A stretch of DNA of 64,000 nucleotides from DASWJZ01 sp963739005 (GTDB lineage: Bacteria; Pseudomonadota; Alphaproteobacteria; Rhizobiales; Afifellaceae): positions 195,343 through 259,342 of the forward strand of contig CAVTYQ010000003.1 in the NCBI GenBank assembly GCA_963739005.1. Reading direction: 5' to 3'. This document shows positions 53,373 to 62,450 of the stretch, in pieces (position 1 is the first letter of the stretch; each line of letters starts with the position of its first letter). The position numbers were made by a program, and so were the translations under genes. The notes under the pieces were generated by a model, which ran no database searches, had not been told where the DNA came from, and worked only from the letters and a program-made list of their open reading frames with translations.

Positions 53373-53382
53373 GCACAGATCC

Positions 53383-53408
53383 GGTGCCGGGGACCGACCC
53401 CCGGCACC
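53383..53408. other. Perfect 10-bp hairpin downstream of the Ala-rich protein gene
   Basis: GGTGCCGGGG, loop ACCGAC, CCCCGGCACC. No T-tract on either side, so it may be a transcript-stabilising element or a factor-aided stop between the convergent genes. Confidence 0.55.
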
Positions 53409-53422
53409 CCTACCCGGCAGAT

Positions 53423-54733
53423 TCAAGCGCCGCTGGCTTCTTCAGCAACCTCGGCATCGCCCGCGGCGATCGCCGGCGCTTTCTCGTCGTCCGTCGCTGC
53501 CGGCTTCGCCCCGCTGGGCTCAGGGACGTGCGCGGCCTTGCGCCCCTTCCGGGCTTCGGCGAACTGCCAGAGCCCGAAAAACACCGCGGCGATGGCCCCG
53601 ACAATTGTGAAAACCGAGCCGGCCGGCCCGAGCGCTTCGTAGGCCCAGGCCAGGAGACCTACGGAGACCGAGACCGATTGCGGATACCGGTCTACAGACA
53701 CCACATGATCGCGGCCCTGCACCGCGACCTTCTGAAAGAAGCCGAACGTCAGGATCAGCGGGCCTTTCTCGCGCGGTATAACGCGCCACGTCCACGTCGC
53801 GGGGCTCGCCGTCGTGACCGTCTGCCAGGTCGGCGAATTCGAGCTGATGTCGAAGCTCGCACCCTCGAGCGTCGCCATGACATCGTCGGTGGTGCTAACG
53901 GGTATCGTCTTGAGGATATTGGCGCCCGACGGGCCGATCACCCTCGCCGTCGCGGTCCCGTCTCCGCGCTCAACGACGAACATCGCGGGATAGCCGTGAT
54001 CCTTCTTCATCGCCTGCTCCACCGCGATGCTCGTTTTTGCTGGCCAGGCGATCCTCTTTATCTCCTGCCGCAGAAGAGCCTCTACCTCAGACGACGGCAT
54101 CGGGGCGGACGCTTCCGCAGTGGCGGACGCCGGAAGTGAAATGGCGGCAGTGGCTTGCACAGCACCGACCACGATCCGCTCTGGCGGCGGCTCGGCGGCG
54201 TCGGACGCTCCCTCGCTGCCCACCGAGAGCTCGGCTTCTGCCGTCTGTGCCGCAGCGGGTACGGTCTCGGGCTGTGCGGCGGCTGCAACCTCTACGGACC
54301 CTGCCTGCGCCGACGCAGACTCCGATGCGCTTTCAGCGGCTCCCGCGCCCGCCGTCGCCGGAGCTTCCTGCGTCCCGGCAGCTCCTGCGCTCGCCGCCTC
54401 CATTGCCGGAGCTTCCCCCGCCACGGTAGATTCGGTTTCGGGCCTCTCGACGGCCGCAACCCCCACGGGCTCGGCTTGCGCGGGCTCTTCACGCGCCATC
54501 TCCCCGGCTGTAGAGCTTTCCGCCGCCGAAGTCGCCACCTCCGCAGCCGGGGGAGCCGATGCCGTCTCGCCGGAGCTCGGGAGGGTAGCGGGCTGTGACG
54601 TTTCGGTCGGCTCCGGCACGTACCTCGCGGTCGTCGGCGGCGCGGCACTTCGATCGAGCCCCCGGGTCATCGCCAAGACGACAGCGCCGCAAATCAGAAG
54701 CAGCGCGAGAAAGAATCCAACACCTCTATTCAT
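53423..54733 (-). CDS. Bitopic membrane protein with Ala/Glu-rich linker and beta-sandwich-like domain
   Basis: 436 residues in four parts: an N-terminal membrane segment ('GVGFFLALLLICGAVVLAMT'), a linker of about 180 residues almost entirely Ala, Glu, Pro, Ser and Val, a folded part (about 215-355) with 'PTWQTVTTASPATWTWRVIP' and 'GPLILTFGFFQKVAVQGRDH', then a second membrane segment (about 375-395) and a charged tail. The W-x-W-x-V-x-P-x-x-x-G-x-L pattern resembles a beta-sandwich module I recall beside caspase-like and signalling proteins; that is recollection, not proof. Not a known enzyme. The ATG at 54733 fits the topology. Confidence 0.7.
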   Translation of the reverse strand: MNRGVGFFLALLLICGAVVLAMTRGLDRSAAPPTTARYVPEPTETSQPATLPSSGETASAPPAAEVATSAAESSTAGEMAREEPAQAEPVGVAAVERPETESTVAGEAPAMEAASAGAAGTQEAPATAGAGAAESASESASAQAGSVEVAAAAQPETVPAAAQTAEAELSVGSEGASDAAEPPPERIVVGAVQATAAISLPASATAEASAPMPSSEVEALLRQEIKRIAWPAKTSIAVEQAMKKDHGYPAMFVVERGDGTATARVIGPSGANILKTIPVSTTDDVMATLEGASFDISSNSPTWQTVTTASPATWTWRVIPREKGPLILTFGFFQKVAVQGRDHVVSVDRYPQSVSVSVGLLAWAYEALGPAGSVFTIVGAIAAVFFGLWQFAEARKGRKAAHVPEPSGAKPAATDDEKAPAIAAGDAEVAEEASGA

Positions 54734-54920
54734 TCGCGCCCCCAAGAGCGAAAGACAAACCAGTGTGTGCGGGAGTATGACTCCCGCAACCGGAGGTAGG
54801 CAACCCCAGCATTCCAGAATTGTGGCAAGCGGAGCGGCGAAGGCAGGTGCTACACCCGACCCCCCGGGGACATCTGAACGGCCTCTGGGCCGCGACTGCT
54901 GCTTTCAGGCAGGGTGCCGG

Positions 54921-56702
54921 CTACGTGAGCCGGCGGACCGGCACCGCGTGAAGGCCGCCGACCAGAGGATGGGCGCCGACGTCTTCGGCTTCCCCCGCGC
55001 CGAGGCCGGCGAGGCATGCGGTCTCCGCGCTCATGAGCACGGTGACGTCGGCGCCGGCATCGAGCTTGTGGCCGAGCGCCTCCAGACGCTGCGCATTGTT
55101 TACCGTGTCGCCGACGATCGTGTAGTTGACCCGCTCCCGCGTCCCGATGTTGCCGACGACGGCGGGGCCGGTGTGGATGCCGATCCGCACCCGCACCGGG
55201 CGCAGGCTCTTCTTCGCCCGCCGCGCATTGTCCGCCGCGATCGTCTCGGCGATGCGCCGCGCCGCGCGTACCGCCCGCGCCGGGTGATCCTCCATGCGAT
55301 CGGGGGCGCCCCAGAACGCCATCACGGCATCGCCGATGAATTTGTCGATGGTGCCGTTCTGGCCTTCGATGCACGCGGTCAAGAGGCCGAAGTGGCGATT
55401 GAGGAAGGCGGCCGTCTCCTCCGCGCCCATGCGCTCCGATATCTCGGAGAAGTGCACGATATCGGTGAACATCACCGTCAGCTCGCGCGTCTCCGACACC
55501 ATGCCGCCGCCGCCGTCGAGCGCCATCAGCCGCTGCACGAGCCGGCGCGGCACGTAGGTCTCGAATACCTTCAACGCGTCGAGCATGCGGCCGAAGGCGC
55601 GCGCCTGCTCGTCCACCTCGGCGACGGGACTGCGCAGCGGCCGCGGCACCGAATCGAGGTCGAGCTCGGCGACGGCGGCGGCGCTCGCCGCAAGCCGCCG
55701 CACCGGCCGCGCGATATAGCCGCCGAGCACGATCGCGGCGCCGACGCCGACAAGTGCGACGAGGATTCCGGCAAGCGCCGACAGCGCCAGGCGACGGATC
55801 GAATCGCTGATCTCGGTACGCGGGAAATAGGCGCCGACGGCGATCGGCTGCGGCCCGTAGCCGTAGAGCCATCGGTACATCACCAGATGATAGGTCCCGC
55901 CGGTTTCGACCCGGAACGTCTCCACGTATTGGCGGCGCGCCGAGTCCATGAACGCCACCGGCTGTCCCTTGGCGAGGTTGTCGAGCACGGGATCGCCTAC
56001 GTCCGCGATCGGAACCACGGCGCGCCCCTTCGCCAGTTCGCTGCCGACGAAGCTCGGATGCGCGAGCACATCCTTGTTGCCATAGAGGATGAAGGCCGTC
56101 GCCCCGTATCGCTTGCCGATCTCGGCGACGACGTTAGAGAAGTGCTCAAGCGAGACGGCGGCGACGACGAAGGCGACGTCGGGCGTCTGCGAGCCGACAT
56201 TGGCGGCGAAGTTCAGATAGCCGACGTCATCTTCGACGACCGGCGGTCCCCATTGCCGCGATTTCGGCGGCATGACGTCGAACGCCGCGCGGATGCGCGG
56301 ATTGGCCTCCGCCTCCGGCCCCTCCTGTCCGGTCGTCCCGTCCGCGTTGCGGAACGCCAGGCGCCGCTCCAGGTCACGGTTCCAATAGAGAAGCACCTGC
56401 ACCTCCGGCGCCGCGGCAAGCGCCACGGAGAGCGCCTTGTGGAGTTCGTCCGGCGTGGCGTTCTTGAGGCTCCCGGTCTGCACTTCGCGCGCAAAGCCGT
56501 CGACGAGATCGGAGGCGCCGTCGAGCGTGCCGCGCACCTCCTTCTCGATCCCGTCGAGGATCAGCACGGTGCGATCGTTCAAGAGGTCGAAGGTGTTCCG
56601 GGCGCTGGCGAAGAGCGCGATCGTAAGCACCGTGGCCGTCGCCACCAGCACCAGGCCGCCCATGCTGAGCGCCAGCAAGGTGCGAATGCGGATCGGCGCC
56701 AT
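54921..56702 (-). CDS. Class IIIb adenylate cyclase with two-segment periplasmic sensor
   Basis: A 593-residue protein: membrane segment 1 (about residues 9-31), a periplasmic dCache-like sensory part (about 32-295, including 'VGYLNFAANVGSQTPDVAFV'), membrane segment 2 (about 296-318), HAMP ('YIARPVRRLAASAAAVAEL') and a class III cyclase ('MFTDIVHFSEISERMGAEE', 'IDKFIGDAVMAFWGAPD', 'NYTIVGDTVNNAQRLE'). Metal-binding Asp residues, the adenine Lys and the Thr of class IIIb, and the transition-state Asn and Arg are all present, so it should be active. Ligand unknown. Flanked by two exported proteins on the same strand. Confidence 0.93.
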   Translation of the reverse strand: MAPIRIRTLLALSMGGLVLVATATVLTIALFASARNTFDLLNDRTVLILDGIEKEVRGTLDGASDLVDGFAREVQTGSLKNATPDELHKALSVALAAAPEVQVLLYWNRDLERRLAFRNADGTTGQEGPEAEANPRIRAAFDVMPPKSRQWGPPVVEDDVGYLNFAANVGSQTPDVAFVVAAVSLEHFSNVVAEIGKRYGATAFILYGNKDVLAHPSFVGSELAKGRAVVPIADVGDPVLDNLAKGQPVAFMDSARRQYVETFRVETGGTYHLVMYRWLYGYGPQPIAVGAYFPRTEISDSIRRLALSALAGILVALVGVGAAIVLGGYIARPVRRLAASAAAVAELDLDSVPRPLRSPVAEVDEQARAFGRMLDALKVFETYVPRRLVQRLMALDGGGGMVSETRELTVMFTDIVHFSEISERMGAEETAAFLNRHFGLLTACIEGQNGTIDKFIGDAVMAFWGAPDRMEDHPARAVRAARRIAETIAADNARRAKKSLRPVRVRIGIHTGPAVVGNIGTRERVNYTIVGDTVNNAQRLEALGHKLDAGADVTVLMSAETACLAGLGAGEAEDVGAHPLVGGLHAVPVRRLT

Positions 56703-56767
56703 GCGCCAGCTATTTCAGCCGGAACGATGGGCGCCCGGCCGGATGATGTCGCGCCATCGGCGGGCCC

Positions 56768-57097
56768 TCAATCGGTGTAGCGGTAGGTTCCCACTTCGCA
56801 GATATTGACGCTCGCGCGCTGCAGCTCGACGCCGTCGTCGAAGACGGCGCGGAAGCGGTAGCGGCAATAGCCACTGCCGTCCTCGAAGTTCAGCACCACG
56901 GAACCGCCGGCCGGAAGCACGTCGTCACCGAGCAGGCTGTCGTGCCAATCCCGGATGGTGGCGTTCGTCGCGTAGAAGGCGACGATCTTGTGGTGCGAAT
57001 CATTGACGACCCGCACCCGCCGGTCGAACGCCGCCGCCCCGCCCGCCGTGCCGGCAACGGTGACTGCGACAAATATGGCGAGGAGGGTGCGATTCAT
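56768..57097 (-). CDS. Small secreted protein of unknown function
   Basis: A 109-residue protein with a Sec signal peptide (core about residues 4-19, cleavage near 'GAAA-FDR'). The mature part, 'RRVRVVNDSHHKIVAFYATN', 'LPAGGSVVLNFEDGSGYCRY' and 'RFRAVFDDGVELQRASVNIC', has a beta-rich pattern with two cysteines that may pair. Similar 'DGSGYCRYDFR... VNVCE' proteins occur in alphaproteobacteria; function unknown. ATG 57097 gives the signal peptide. A fragment of a second copy lies at 53324. Confidence 0.8.
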   Translation of the reverse strand: MNRTLLAIFVAVTVAGTAGGAAAFDRRVRVVNDSHHKIVAFYATNATIRDWHDSLLGDDVLPAGGSVVLNFEDGSGYCRYRFRAVFDDGVELQRASVNICEVGTYRYTD

Positions 57098-57249
57098 GCC
57101 CGTCTCCGTTAACCAATGGCATCCTAGCACGGGCGGGAAATGCCGGAAGCCTGCGGCTGGCGGGGATGAAACCGGGCCTCGCGGCACCTATCTTGCGTCT
57201 TGAAAATCGGCTATCTCGGCCGCGACTTCCAAATCCGGCAGGTTTTTCT

Positions 57250-59079
57250 TTGCCCGCGAGCCTTCGCAACGTCGCCATCATCGCGCATGTCGATCATGGC
57301 AAGACGACCCTTATCGACGTGCTGCTCGGCGCCGCCGGCACTTTCCGTGCCGGCCAGAAGGTCGCCGAGCGCGCCATGGATTCCAACGCGCTCGAACAGG
57401 AGCGCGGCATCACCATCCTCGCCAAGGTGACGTCGCTCCTGTGGAAGAACACCCGCATCAACATTGTCGACACGCCCGGCCACGCCGATTTCGGCGGCGA
57501 GGTGGAGCGGATTCTCAATATGGTCGACGGCGCGATCCTCCTCGTCGACGCGGCCGAGGGGCCGATGCCGCAGACGAAGTTCGTGCTCATGAAGGCGCTT
57601 GCGATCGGGCTGAAGCCGATCGTCGTCGTCAACAAGATCGACCGGCCGGACGCACAGCCGGACGTTACGCTCAACGCCGTCTTCGATCTTTTCGCCGCGC
57701 TCGATGCGAGCGACGCGCAGCTCGATTTTCCCGTCCTCTACGGCTCCGCCAAGCAGGGCTGGATGGCGCTTACGCCTGACGGACCGAAGGACGGCATCGG
57801 GCCGCTCCTCGACAAGGTGCTCGAACATGTCGCGCCGCCGGTCGTCGAGGCTGGACCGTTCCGCATGCTGGCAACCACGCTTGAGGCCGATCCGTTCCTC
57901 GGACGGCTCCTGACCGGCCGCATCCGCTCGGGCTCCGTCAAGCCCGGCCAGTCCGTGAAGGCATTGTCGCGCGAAGGCGAGACGGTGGAGACCTTCCGCG
58001 TCTCCAAGGTGCTTGCCTTCCGCGGACTGGAGCGCCGACCGATCGAGCTCGGCGAAGCGGGCGACATTGTCGCCATCGCCGGTCTGCAGGAGGCGAGCGT
58101 CGCCGACACGCTCTGCGATCCCTCCGTCGAGATGCCGATCCCGGCGCAGCCGATCGACCCCCCGACCCTCTCCATGACCTTCCGCATCAACGACGGGCCG
58201 CTCGCCGGCCAGGAGGGCGACAAGGTGCAAAGCCGCGTCATCCGCGACCGGCTGCTGCGCGAGGCGGAAGGCAACGTCGCGCTCCGTATCACCGAGGGCG
58301 ATGACAAGGACGCCTTCGATGTCGCGGGCCGTGGCGAATTGCAGCTCGGCATCCTGATCGAGACGATGCGGCGCGAAGGCTTCGAGCTCACGATCGGCAA
58401 GCCGCGCGTCGTCACGCGCGAGGAAAACGGCGTCAAGCTCGAGCCGATCGAGGAAGTGATCATCGACGTCGACGAGGAGCATTCCGGCATTGTCATCGAG
58501 ACGCTCTCAGGAAGGCGCGGCGAGATGGTCGAGATGCGTCCCTCCGGGGCGGGCCGCGTCCGGCTCCGCTTCCTTATTCCGACGCGCGGGCTGATCGGCT
58601 ACCAGCCGCAGCTTCTCTCCGACACGCGCGGCACCGCGATCATGAATCGCATCTTCCACGCCTGGGAGCCGTTCCGCGGCGAGATTCCCGGGCGGCGGAC
58701 GGGCGTGCTTCTCTCCAACGGCCAGGGCACCGCGGTCGCCTATGCGCTCTTCAACCTGCAGGACCGCGGACCGATGATGATCGATCCCGGAATGCGCGTC
58801 TATCGCGGCATGATCGTCGGCGAGCACACGCGCGGCAACGATCTTGAGATCAACGTGCTGAAGGGCAAGCAGCTCACCAACATCCGTGCCTCCGGCAAGG
58901 ACGAGGCGACCGTCCTGACGCCGCCGATGAAGCTCAGCCTGGAGCGCGCGCTCTCCTATATCGAGGAGGACGAACTGGTCGAGGTCACGCCGAAATCGAT
59001 CCGGCTCAGGAAGACGATCCTCGACCCGAACGACCGCAAGCGGGCGGAAAGGGCGAAATCAGCGGCAAGTGCGGCGTGA
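57250..59079 (+). CDS. typA: Translational GTPase TypA/BipA
   Basis: A 609-residue ribosome-binding GTPase. G1 'IAHVDHGKTTLIDVLL', switch 'ERGITILAKVTSL', G3 'DTPGHADFGGEVERIL' and G4 'VVNKIDRPDA' are standard, followed by domains II, III and V and the TypA-specific C-terminal domain ('NRIFHAWEPFRGEIPGRRTG', 'GMIVGEHTRGNDLEIN'). It helps ribosome assembly and translation under stress, including cold. No ATG fits near the GTPase start; TTG 57250 gives the family length. Longer frames reach ATG 57166. Confidence 0.96.
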   Translation: MPASLRNVAIIAHVDHGKTTLIDVLLGAAGTFRAGQKVAERAMDSNALEQERGITILAKVTSLLWKNTRINIVDTPGHADFGGEVERILNMVDGAILLVDAAEGPMPQTKFVLMKALAIGLKPIVVVNKIDRPDAQPDVTLNAVFDLFAALDASDAQLDFPVLYGSAKQGWMALTPDGPKDGIGPLLDKVLEHVAPPVVEAGPFRMLATTLEADPFLGRLLTGRIRSGSVKPGQSVKALSREGETVETFRVSKVLAFRGLERRPIELGEAGDIVAIAGLQEASVADTLCDPSVEMPIPAQPIDPPTLSMTFRINDGPLAGQEGDKVQSRVIRDRLLREAEGNVALRITEGDDKDAFDVAGRGELQLGILIETMRREGFELTIGKPRVVTREENGVKLEPIEEVIIDVDEEHSGIVIETLSGRRGEMVEMRPSGAGRVRLRFLIPTRGLIGYQPQLLSDTRGTAIMNRIFHAWEPFRGEIPGRRTGVLLSNGQGTAVAYALFNLQDRGPMMIDPGMRVYRGMIVGEHTRGNDLEINVLKGKQLTNIRASGKDEATVLTPPMKLSLERALSYIEEDELVEVTPKSIRLRKTILDPNDRKRAERAKSAASAA

Positions 59080-59150
59080 TGGCTCGCCTCTGGCGGCAGG
59101 CGAGAGCCGCGCCCATCTAAGGGAACCTTTTGCCCGTGAGCGGACCCGCC

Positions 59151-60431
59151 ATGTCAGCCCCAATGCCGCTTCCCACATCTGACCGCCAGGCGCCGGAATT
59201 TCCGCCCCATATGCAGGTCATCCGGCGGATTCCGGTCTCCGATCCTGCAGCGGTCGACGGTTCGCCGGAGGAGTGGCTCCTTTCCGGCGATGCAAGCTCG
59301 ACCGGGCTCGCCGAACTCCTCGACGGCTTGATGACCCGCCTTGCCGCCGCCGGACTGCCCTTCGACAGGGCGACGTTCCACATCGGGACTTTGCACCCGC
59401 AGGTGCTCGGCTTCACCGCCAATTGGAACCCGAAGCAGGGTAGCTGCATCGAGCTGCGCGTGAACGTGAACATTCGCGAGACGACCGACTTCACGCTGAG
59501 CCCGCTCCGGCCCGTCCTCGACGAGCGGACGGCCATCCGCCTCAACCCGCAGGACCCGGACACGGCGATGCAGTTTCCGATGATGGCGTCGCTCGCCGCG
59601 GACGGCATCACCGACTATTGGGCGTTCCCGATCCCGCACGCCCGCAGCTTTCACAGCGCCATGACGGTCGCGACCCGCGCGCGCGGCGGGTTCAAGGCGA
59701 GCGACCTCGCGGCGCTGCAGAAGCTCATCCCGGCGCTCGCCCTTAATCTCGACCTGATCGCGCTCTCCCGCATCGCGGAGAACGTGCTCACCGCCTATGT
59801 CGGCGCGCGCAGCAGCGGGCGCGTGCTCGCCGGCGAGATCAGGCGCGGCTCCGGCGAGGTGATCGACGCCATCATCTGGGTCTCCGACATGCGCGACTAC
59901 ACGGGGCTCTCCGACCGCCTCCCGGGGCCCGACGTGATCCGCGTCATGAACGCCTATTTCGAAGGGCTCGTCGATGCCGTGCGCGACAATGGCGGCGAAG
60001 TGCTGAAGTTCATCGGCGACGGCATGCTTGCGATATTTCCGATCGGCCCGGGCAATCCCGCGCCGAAGGCGGCGGCGGCCGCGCTCGCCGCGGCGCGCAG
60101 CGGACTCGGCGCGATGAGGGCGCTTAACGGCGACGCCGGGCATGCGCTCGCGATCAACGGCGCCTGGCGTCCGCTCGACACGGGAATCGCGCTGCATCGG
60201 GGACACGTCTTCTACGGCAACATCGGATCGGCGGAGCGGCTCGATTTCACCGTCACCGGGCCCGCCGTGAATCTCGCCGCACGCGTCGAACCGCTGGCCA
60301 AGGAAACCGGGCGCCGGCTGCTGATGACCGAGGCCATGGCCGAGCTCCTCGAGGTGCCGCCGGAGCCGCTCGGTGCTTTCAGCTTCCGCGGCCTCACGGA
60401 TCCCGTCGCCGTCTTCGCCGCATCCGAGTGA
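59151..60431 (+). CDS. Cytosolic adenylate cyclase (class III) with N-terminal sensory domain
   Basis: A 426-residue protein without membrane segments. The first 230 residues are a domain seen in other rhizobial CyaA-like cyclases ('RLAAAGLPFDRATFHIGTLH', 'ITDYWAFPIPHARSFHSAM'), then a class III catalytic domain with 'WVSDMRDYTGLSDRLPGPD', 'VLKFIGDGMLAIFPIGP' and 'LDFTVTGPAVNLAARVEPLA'. The metal Asp residues, adenine Lys and class IIIb Thr are present. ATG 59151 or a TTG at 59130. It is the third cyclase gene of the window and makes cAMP in response to an unknown cytosolic signal. Confidence 0.93.
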   Translation: MSAPMPLPTSDRQAPEFPPHMQVIRRIPVSDPAAVDGSPEEWLLSGDASSTGLAELLDGLMTRLAAAGLPFDRATFHIGTLHPQVLGFTANWNPKQGSCIELRVNVNIRETTDFTLSPLRPVLDERTAIRLNPQDPDTAMQFPMMASLAADGITDYWAFPIPHARSFHSAMTVATRARGGFKASDLAALQKLIPALALNLDLIALSRIAENVLTAYVGARSSGRVLAGEIRRGSGEVIDAIIWVSDMRDYTGLSDRLPGPDVIRVMNAYFEGLVDAVRDNGGEVLKFIGDGMLAIFPIGPGNPAPKAAAAALAAARSGLGAMRALNGDAGHALAINGAWRPLDTGIALHRGHVFYGNIGSAERLDFTVTGPAVNLAARVEPLAKETGRRLLMTEAMAELLEVPPEPLGAFSFRGLTDPVAVFAASE

Positions 60432-60585
60432 GGGCGCGACGTTCGTCTCGCCGACATTCGGCCGAAGCGCCGAACCGCGACTGCGCAAGGCGCTGGGAGT
60501 GCATTCCTTGCGCCTGGAATCCGGATGGCTTTCGGGCTCGTGTTTCCACTTTCCTCACGTCCCCGAGTGAGCGTAGCATCCCATC

Positions 60586-61092
60586 ATGCCTTCGCTCGTC
60601 ATCGATGTCAGACCGGGCCGCGCCAGCGATGCGGAACAGCTTGCCGACGTGCACGCAGCGGCGTGGCGCGAGGCCTATTCCGGCATCATTCCCGCACTGA
60701 CGCTCGAGCGCATGATCGTGCGGCGGAGCGGCCCCTGGTGGCGCGACCTGCTCGGGCGGCGGCCGGTGCTGGTGCTCGACGTCGGCGGGACGGTCGCGGG
60801 CTATGCGAGCTTCGCGCCGGGGAACGGCCGCGGCCGGCCAAACGCCGCGGAAGTGCAGGAACTCTACCTGCGGCCGGAATACCAAGGCATCGGGCTTGGC
60901 ACGCGCCTCTTCGCCGCCGCGCTGAGGCGCGTCAGGGCGCGCGGCTACGCGCGGGTGCTCGTCCGCGCGCTCGCCGCCAACGACCGCGCCAACCATTTCT
61001 ACGAACGCCACGGCGGAAAGGTCGTCGCCCGCACCGACGAAACGCTCGGCGGCCGCACCCTCCCCTGCATCTGGTACGAGTTCCGCGCGTAA
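60586..61092 (+). CDS. GNAT family N-acetyltransferase
   Basis: A 168-residue GNAT protein: 'DVHAAAWREAYSGIIPALTL' (the usual 'HxxxWRxxYxGxxP' start), 'ELYLRPEYQGIGLGTRLFAA' (acetyl-CoA loop) and 'RALAANDRANHFYERHGGKV'. Substrate unknown; the N-terminal motif is of the RimI/general toxin-resistance type. ATG 60586. Followed by a terminator-like hairpin. Confidence 0.93.
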   Translation: MPSLVIDVRPGRASDAEQLADVHAAAWREAYSGIIPALTLERMIVRRSGPWWRDLLGRRPVLVLDVGGTVAGYASFAPGNGRGRPNAAEVQELYLRPEYQGIGLGTRLFAAALRRVRARGYARVLVRALAANDRANHFYERHGGKVVARTDETLGGRTLPCIWYEFRA

Positions 61093-61102
61093 GCGGTGCG
61101 CG

Positions 61103-61124
61103 GGCCGGCATCCGGCCGCCTTTT
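61103..61124 (+). terminator. Putative Rho-independent terminator after the GNAT gene
   Basis: Stem GGCCGG / CCGGCC with loop CAT, then GCC and TTTT, 11 nt after the stop. Short stem, but well placed. Confidence 0.6.
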
Positions 61125-61181
61125 CGATTGCCGACCCGCATATTGCGATGCAACAATGCGTGGCGAGAGGGCTGATTCTCG

Positions 61182-61838
61182 ATGAGCGGCAGGGTCATCA
61201 CGGTCGCCCAGCAGAAGGGCGGCTCCGGCAAGACCACCGTCGCCGCGCATCTCGCGGTGGCGCTTTCGCGTCTGAACGGCTCCGCGATCGCACTCCTCGA
61301 CGTCGACCCGCAGGGCAGCCTCGGCGAGTGGTTCGAGGCGCGCGAGCGGCGGCTCGGCGAGCGACACACCGGTATGGGGTTCCGCACGGCAAGCGGCTGG
61401 GGCGCGCGGCGCGAAGCGATGGGCCTTTCGCGCGACTACGATTTCGTCGTCGTCGACACGCCGCCGAAATCGGATCTTGAGGCGAAGCCCGCGATCGAGG
61501 CGGCGAGCCTCGTCATCATTCCGATCCAACCAACGCCCGTCGACGTCTGGTCGAGCACCGCGACGCTAAAAATCGTCGATCGCGAATCCGTGCCGGCGCT
61601 CGTCGTCGTAAACCGCGTCCCGCCGCGCGCGCTCGTGACGGATGCCATGATCGAGGCGATCCTCGCGCTCGGGGCCGACGTCGCCGCGGCGCGGATCGGC
61701 AACCGCGTCGCCTTCGCCGCGTCGATGGGCGAAGGGTCGACCGTGATGGAGACGGCGCCGACGTCGAAGGGCGCGGCGGAGGTCTACGCGCTTGCGCGCG
61801 AGATCAGCCAGCGCCTGGCGGCGCGGCTCGCGGCTTGA
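61182..61838 (+). CDS. Orphan ParA/MinD family ATPase
   Basis: A 218-residue P-loop ATPase. Deviant Walker A 'QKGGSGKTTVAAHLAVAL' (about residues 11-28), 'LLDVDPQGSLGEWFE' (Walker A', about 40-54) and 'DFVVVDTPPKSDLEAKP' (Walker B). No parB is nearby, so it is an orphan ParA, like those that position chemotaxis clusters, carboxysomes or chromosomal cargos on the nucleoid. Its 3' end overlaps the DUF167 gene by 35 bp on the other strand. Cargo unknown. Confidence 0.94.
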   Translation: MSGRVITVAQQKGGSGKTTVAAHLAVALSRLNGSAIALLDVDPQGSLGEWFEARERRLGERHTGMGFRTASGWGARREAMGLSRDYDFVVVDTPPKSDLEAKPAIEAASLVIIPIQPTPVDVWSSTATLKIVDRESVPALVVVNRVPPRALVTDAMIEAILALGADVAAARIGNRVAFAASMGEGSTVMETAPTSKGAAEVYALAREISQRLAARLAA

Positions 61839-62163
61839 CGGGCGGGGCCAACAGACTTTCGCAAAGCCCGGCAAGGCGCGCGCCGTCGCCCAAGACCCGA
61901 ACCGTCTTCACGCGCGCCGTCGCGCCGCCAACGACCGCGACCGACGATTTCGGCACGCCGAGGGCCTTGGCGACGAGCTTCTCAAGCGCCGCGTTGGCGA
62001 GCCCCTTCTCAGGTGCGGCGCTGACGCGCGCCTTCAAGACGGCGCGGCCGTCCGCCATCGCCTCGACGCCTTCCAGCGCATCGCGCCCGCCGCGCGGCGT
62101 CAGCCTGATGCGAAGCGTGAGGCCGCCCGCGTCCTTGTCGACGACCGCCGTCGGCCCCTTCAC
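61804..62163 (-). CDS. DUF167/YggU family protein
   Basis: A 119-residue protein, 'LTLRIRLTPRGGRDALEGVE', then 'VLKARVSAAPEKGLANAALE' and 'KSSVAVVGGATARVKTVRVL', the YggU/DUF167 signature. Function unknown, widely conserved. GTG 62163 overlaps the YggT stop by four bases (GTGA), so the two are coupled, and YggT-YggU adjacency is common in proteobacteria. The C-terminal 15 residues beyond the fold overlap the ParA gene. Confidence 0.92.
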   Translation of the reverse strand: MKGPTAVVDKDAGGLTLRIRLTPRGGRDALEGVEAMADGRAVLKARVSAAPEKGLANAALEKLVAKALGVPKSSVAVVGGATARVKTVRVLGDGARLAGLCESLLAPPVKPRAAPPGAG

Positions 62164-62450
62164 GGCACGTAGGGGAAGATGTAGCGGATGATGATCTGCT
62201 GGATCAGGATCACGATCAGAAGCAGGATCACCGGCGTGATATCGAGCCCGCCGAAATTCGGGACGAAGCGACGAATCGGACGGAGCGCCGGCTCGGTCAG
62301 CTGGTAGAGCGACCGGCCGATCGCGGCCACCACCTGGTTGCGCGGATTGACCACTCCGAAGGCGTAGAGCCAGGAGAAAACGGCGCTCGCAATGATGATC
62401 CACCAATAGATGTCGAGAGCCAAGAGAACGACATAAAGAACGGCCTGCAT
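62160..62450 (-). CDS. YggT family membrane protein
   Basis: A 96-residue inner-membrane protein with two to three membrane segments: 'AVLYVVLLALDIYWWIIIAS' and 'ITPVILLLIVILIQQIIIRY', separated by the characteristic 'LTEPALRPIRRFVPNFGGLD' loop. YggT homologues are linked to cation handling, cytokinesis or plastid division. ATG 62450 ('MQAVLYVV') is the usual start; ATG 62486 adds 12 residues. Operon with DUF167. Confidence 0.95.
   Translation of the reverse strand: MQAVLYVVLLALDIYWWIIIASAVFSWLYAFGVVNPRNQVVAAIGRSLYQLTEPALRPIRRFVPNFGGLDITPVILLLIVILIQQIIIRYIFPYVP

Noticed and set aside
54027..56780. Very long open frame (917 codons) on the plus strand opposite the cyclase and the Ala-rich protein.
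   Set aside because: It is the antisense of two well-supported genes. High GC leaves few stops, and the translation is low-complexity Ser/Arg/Ala/His without any domain.
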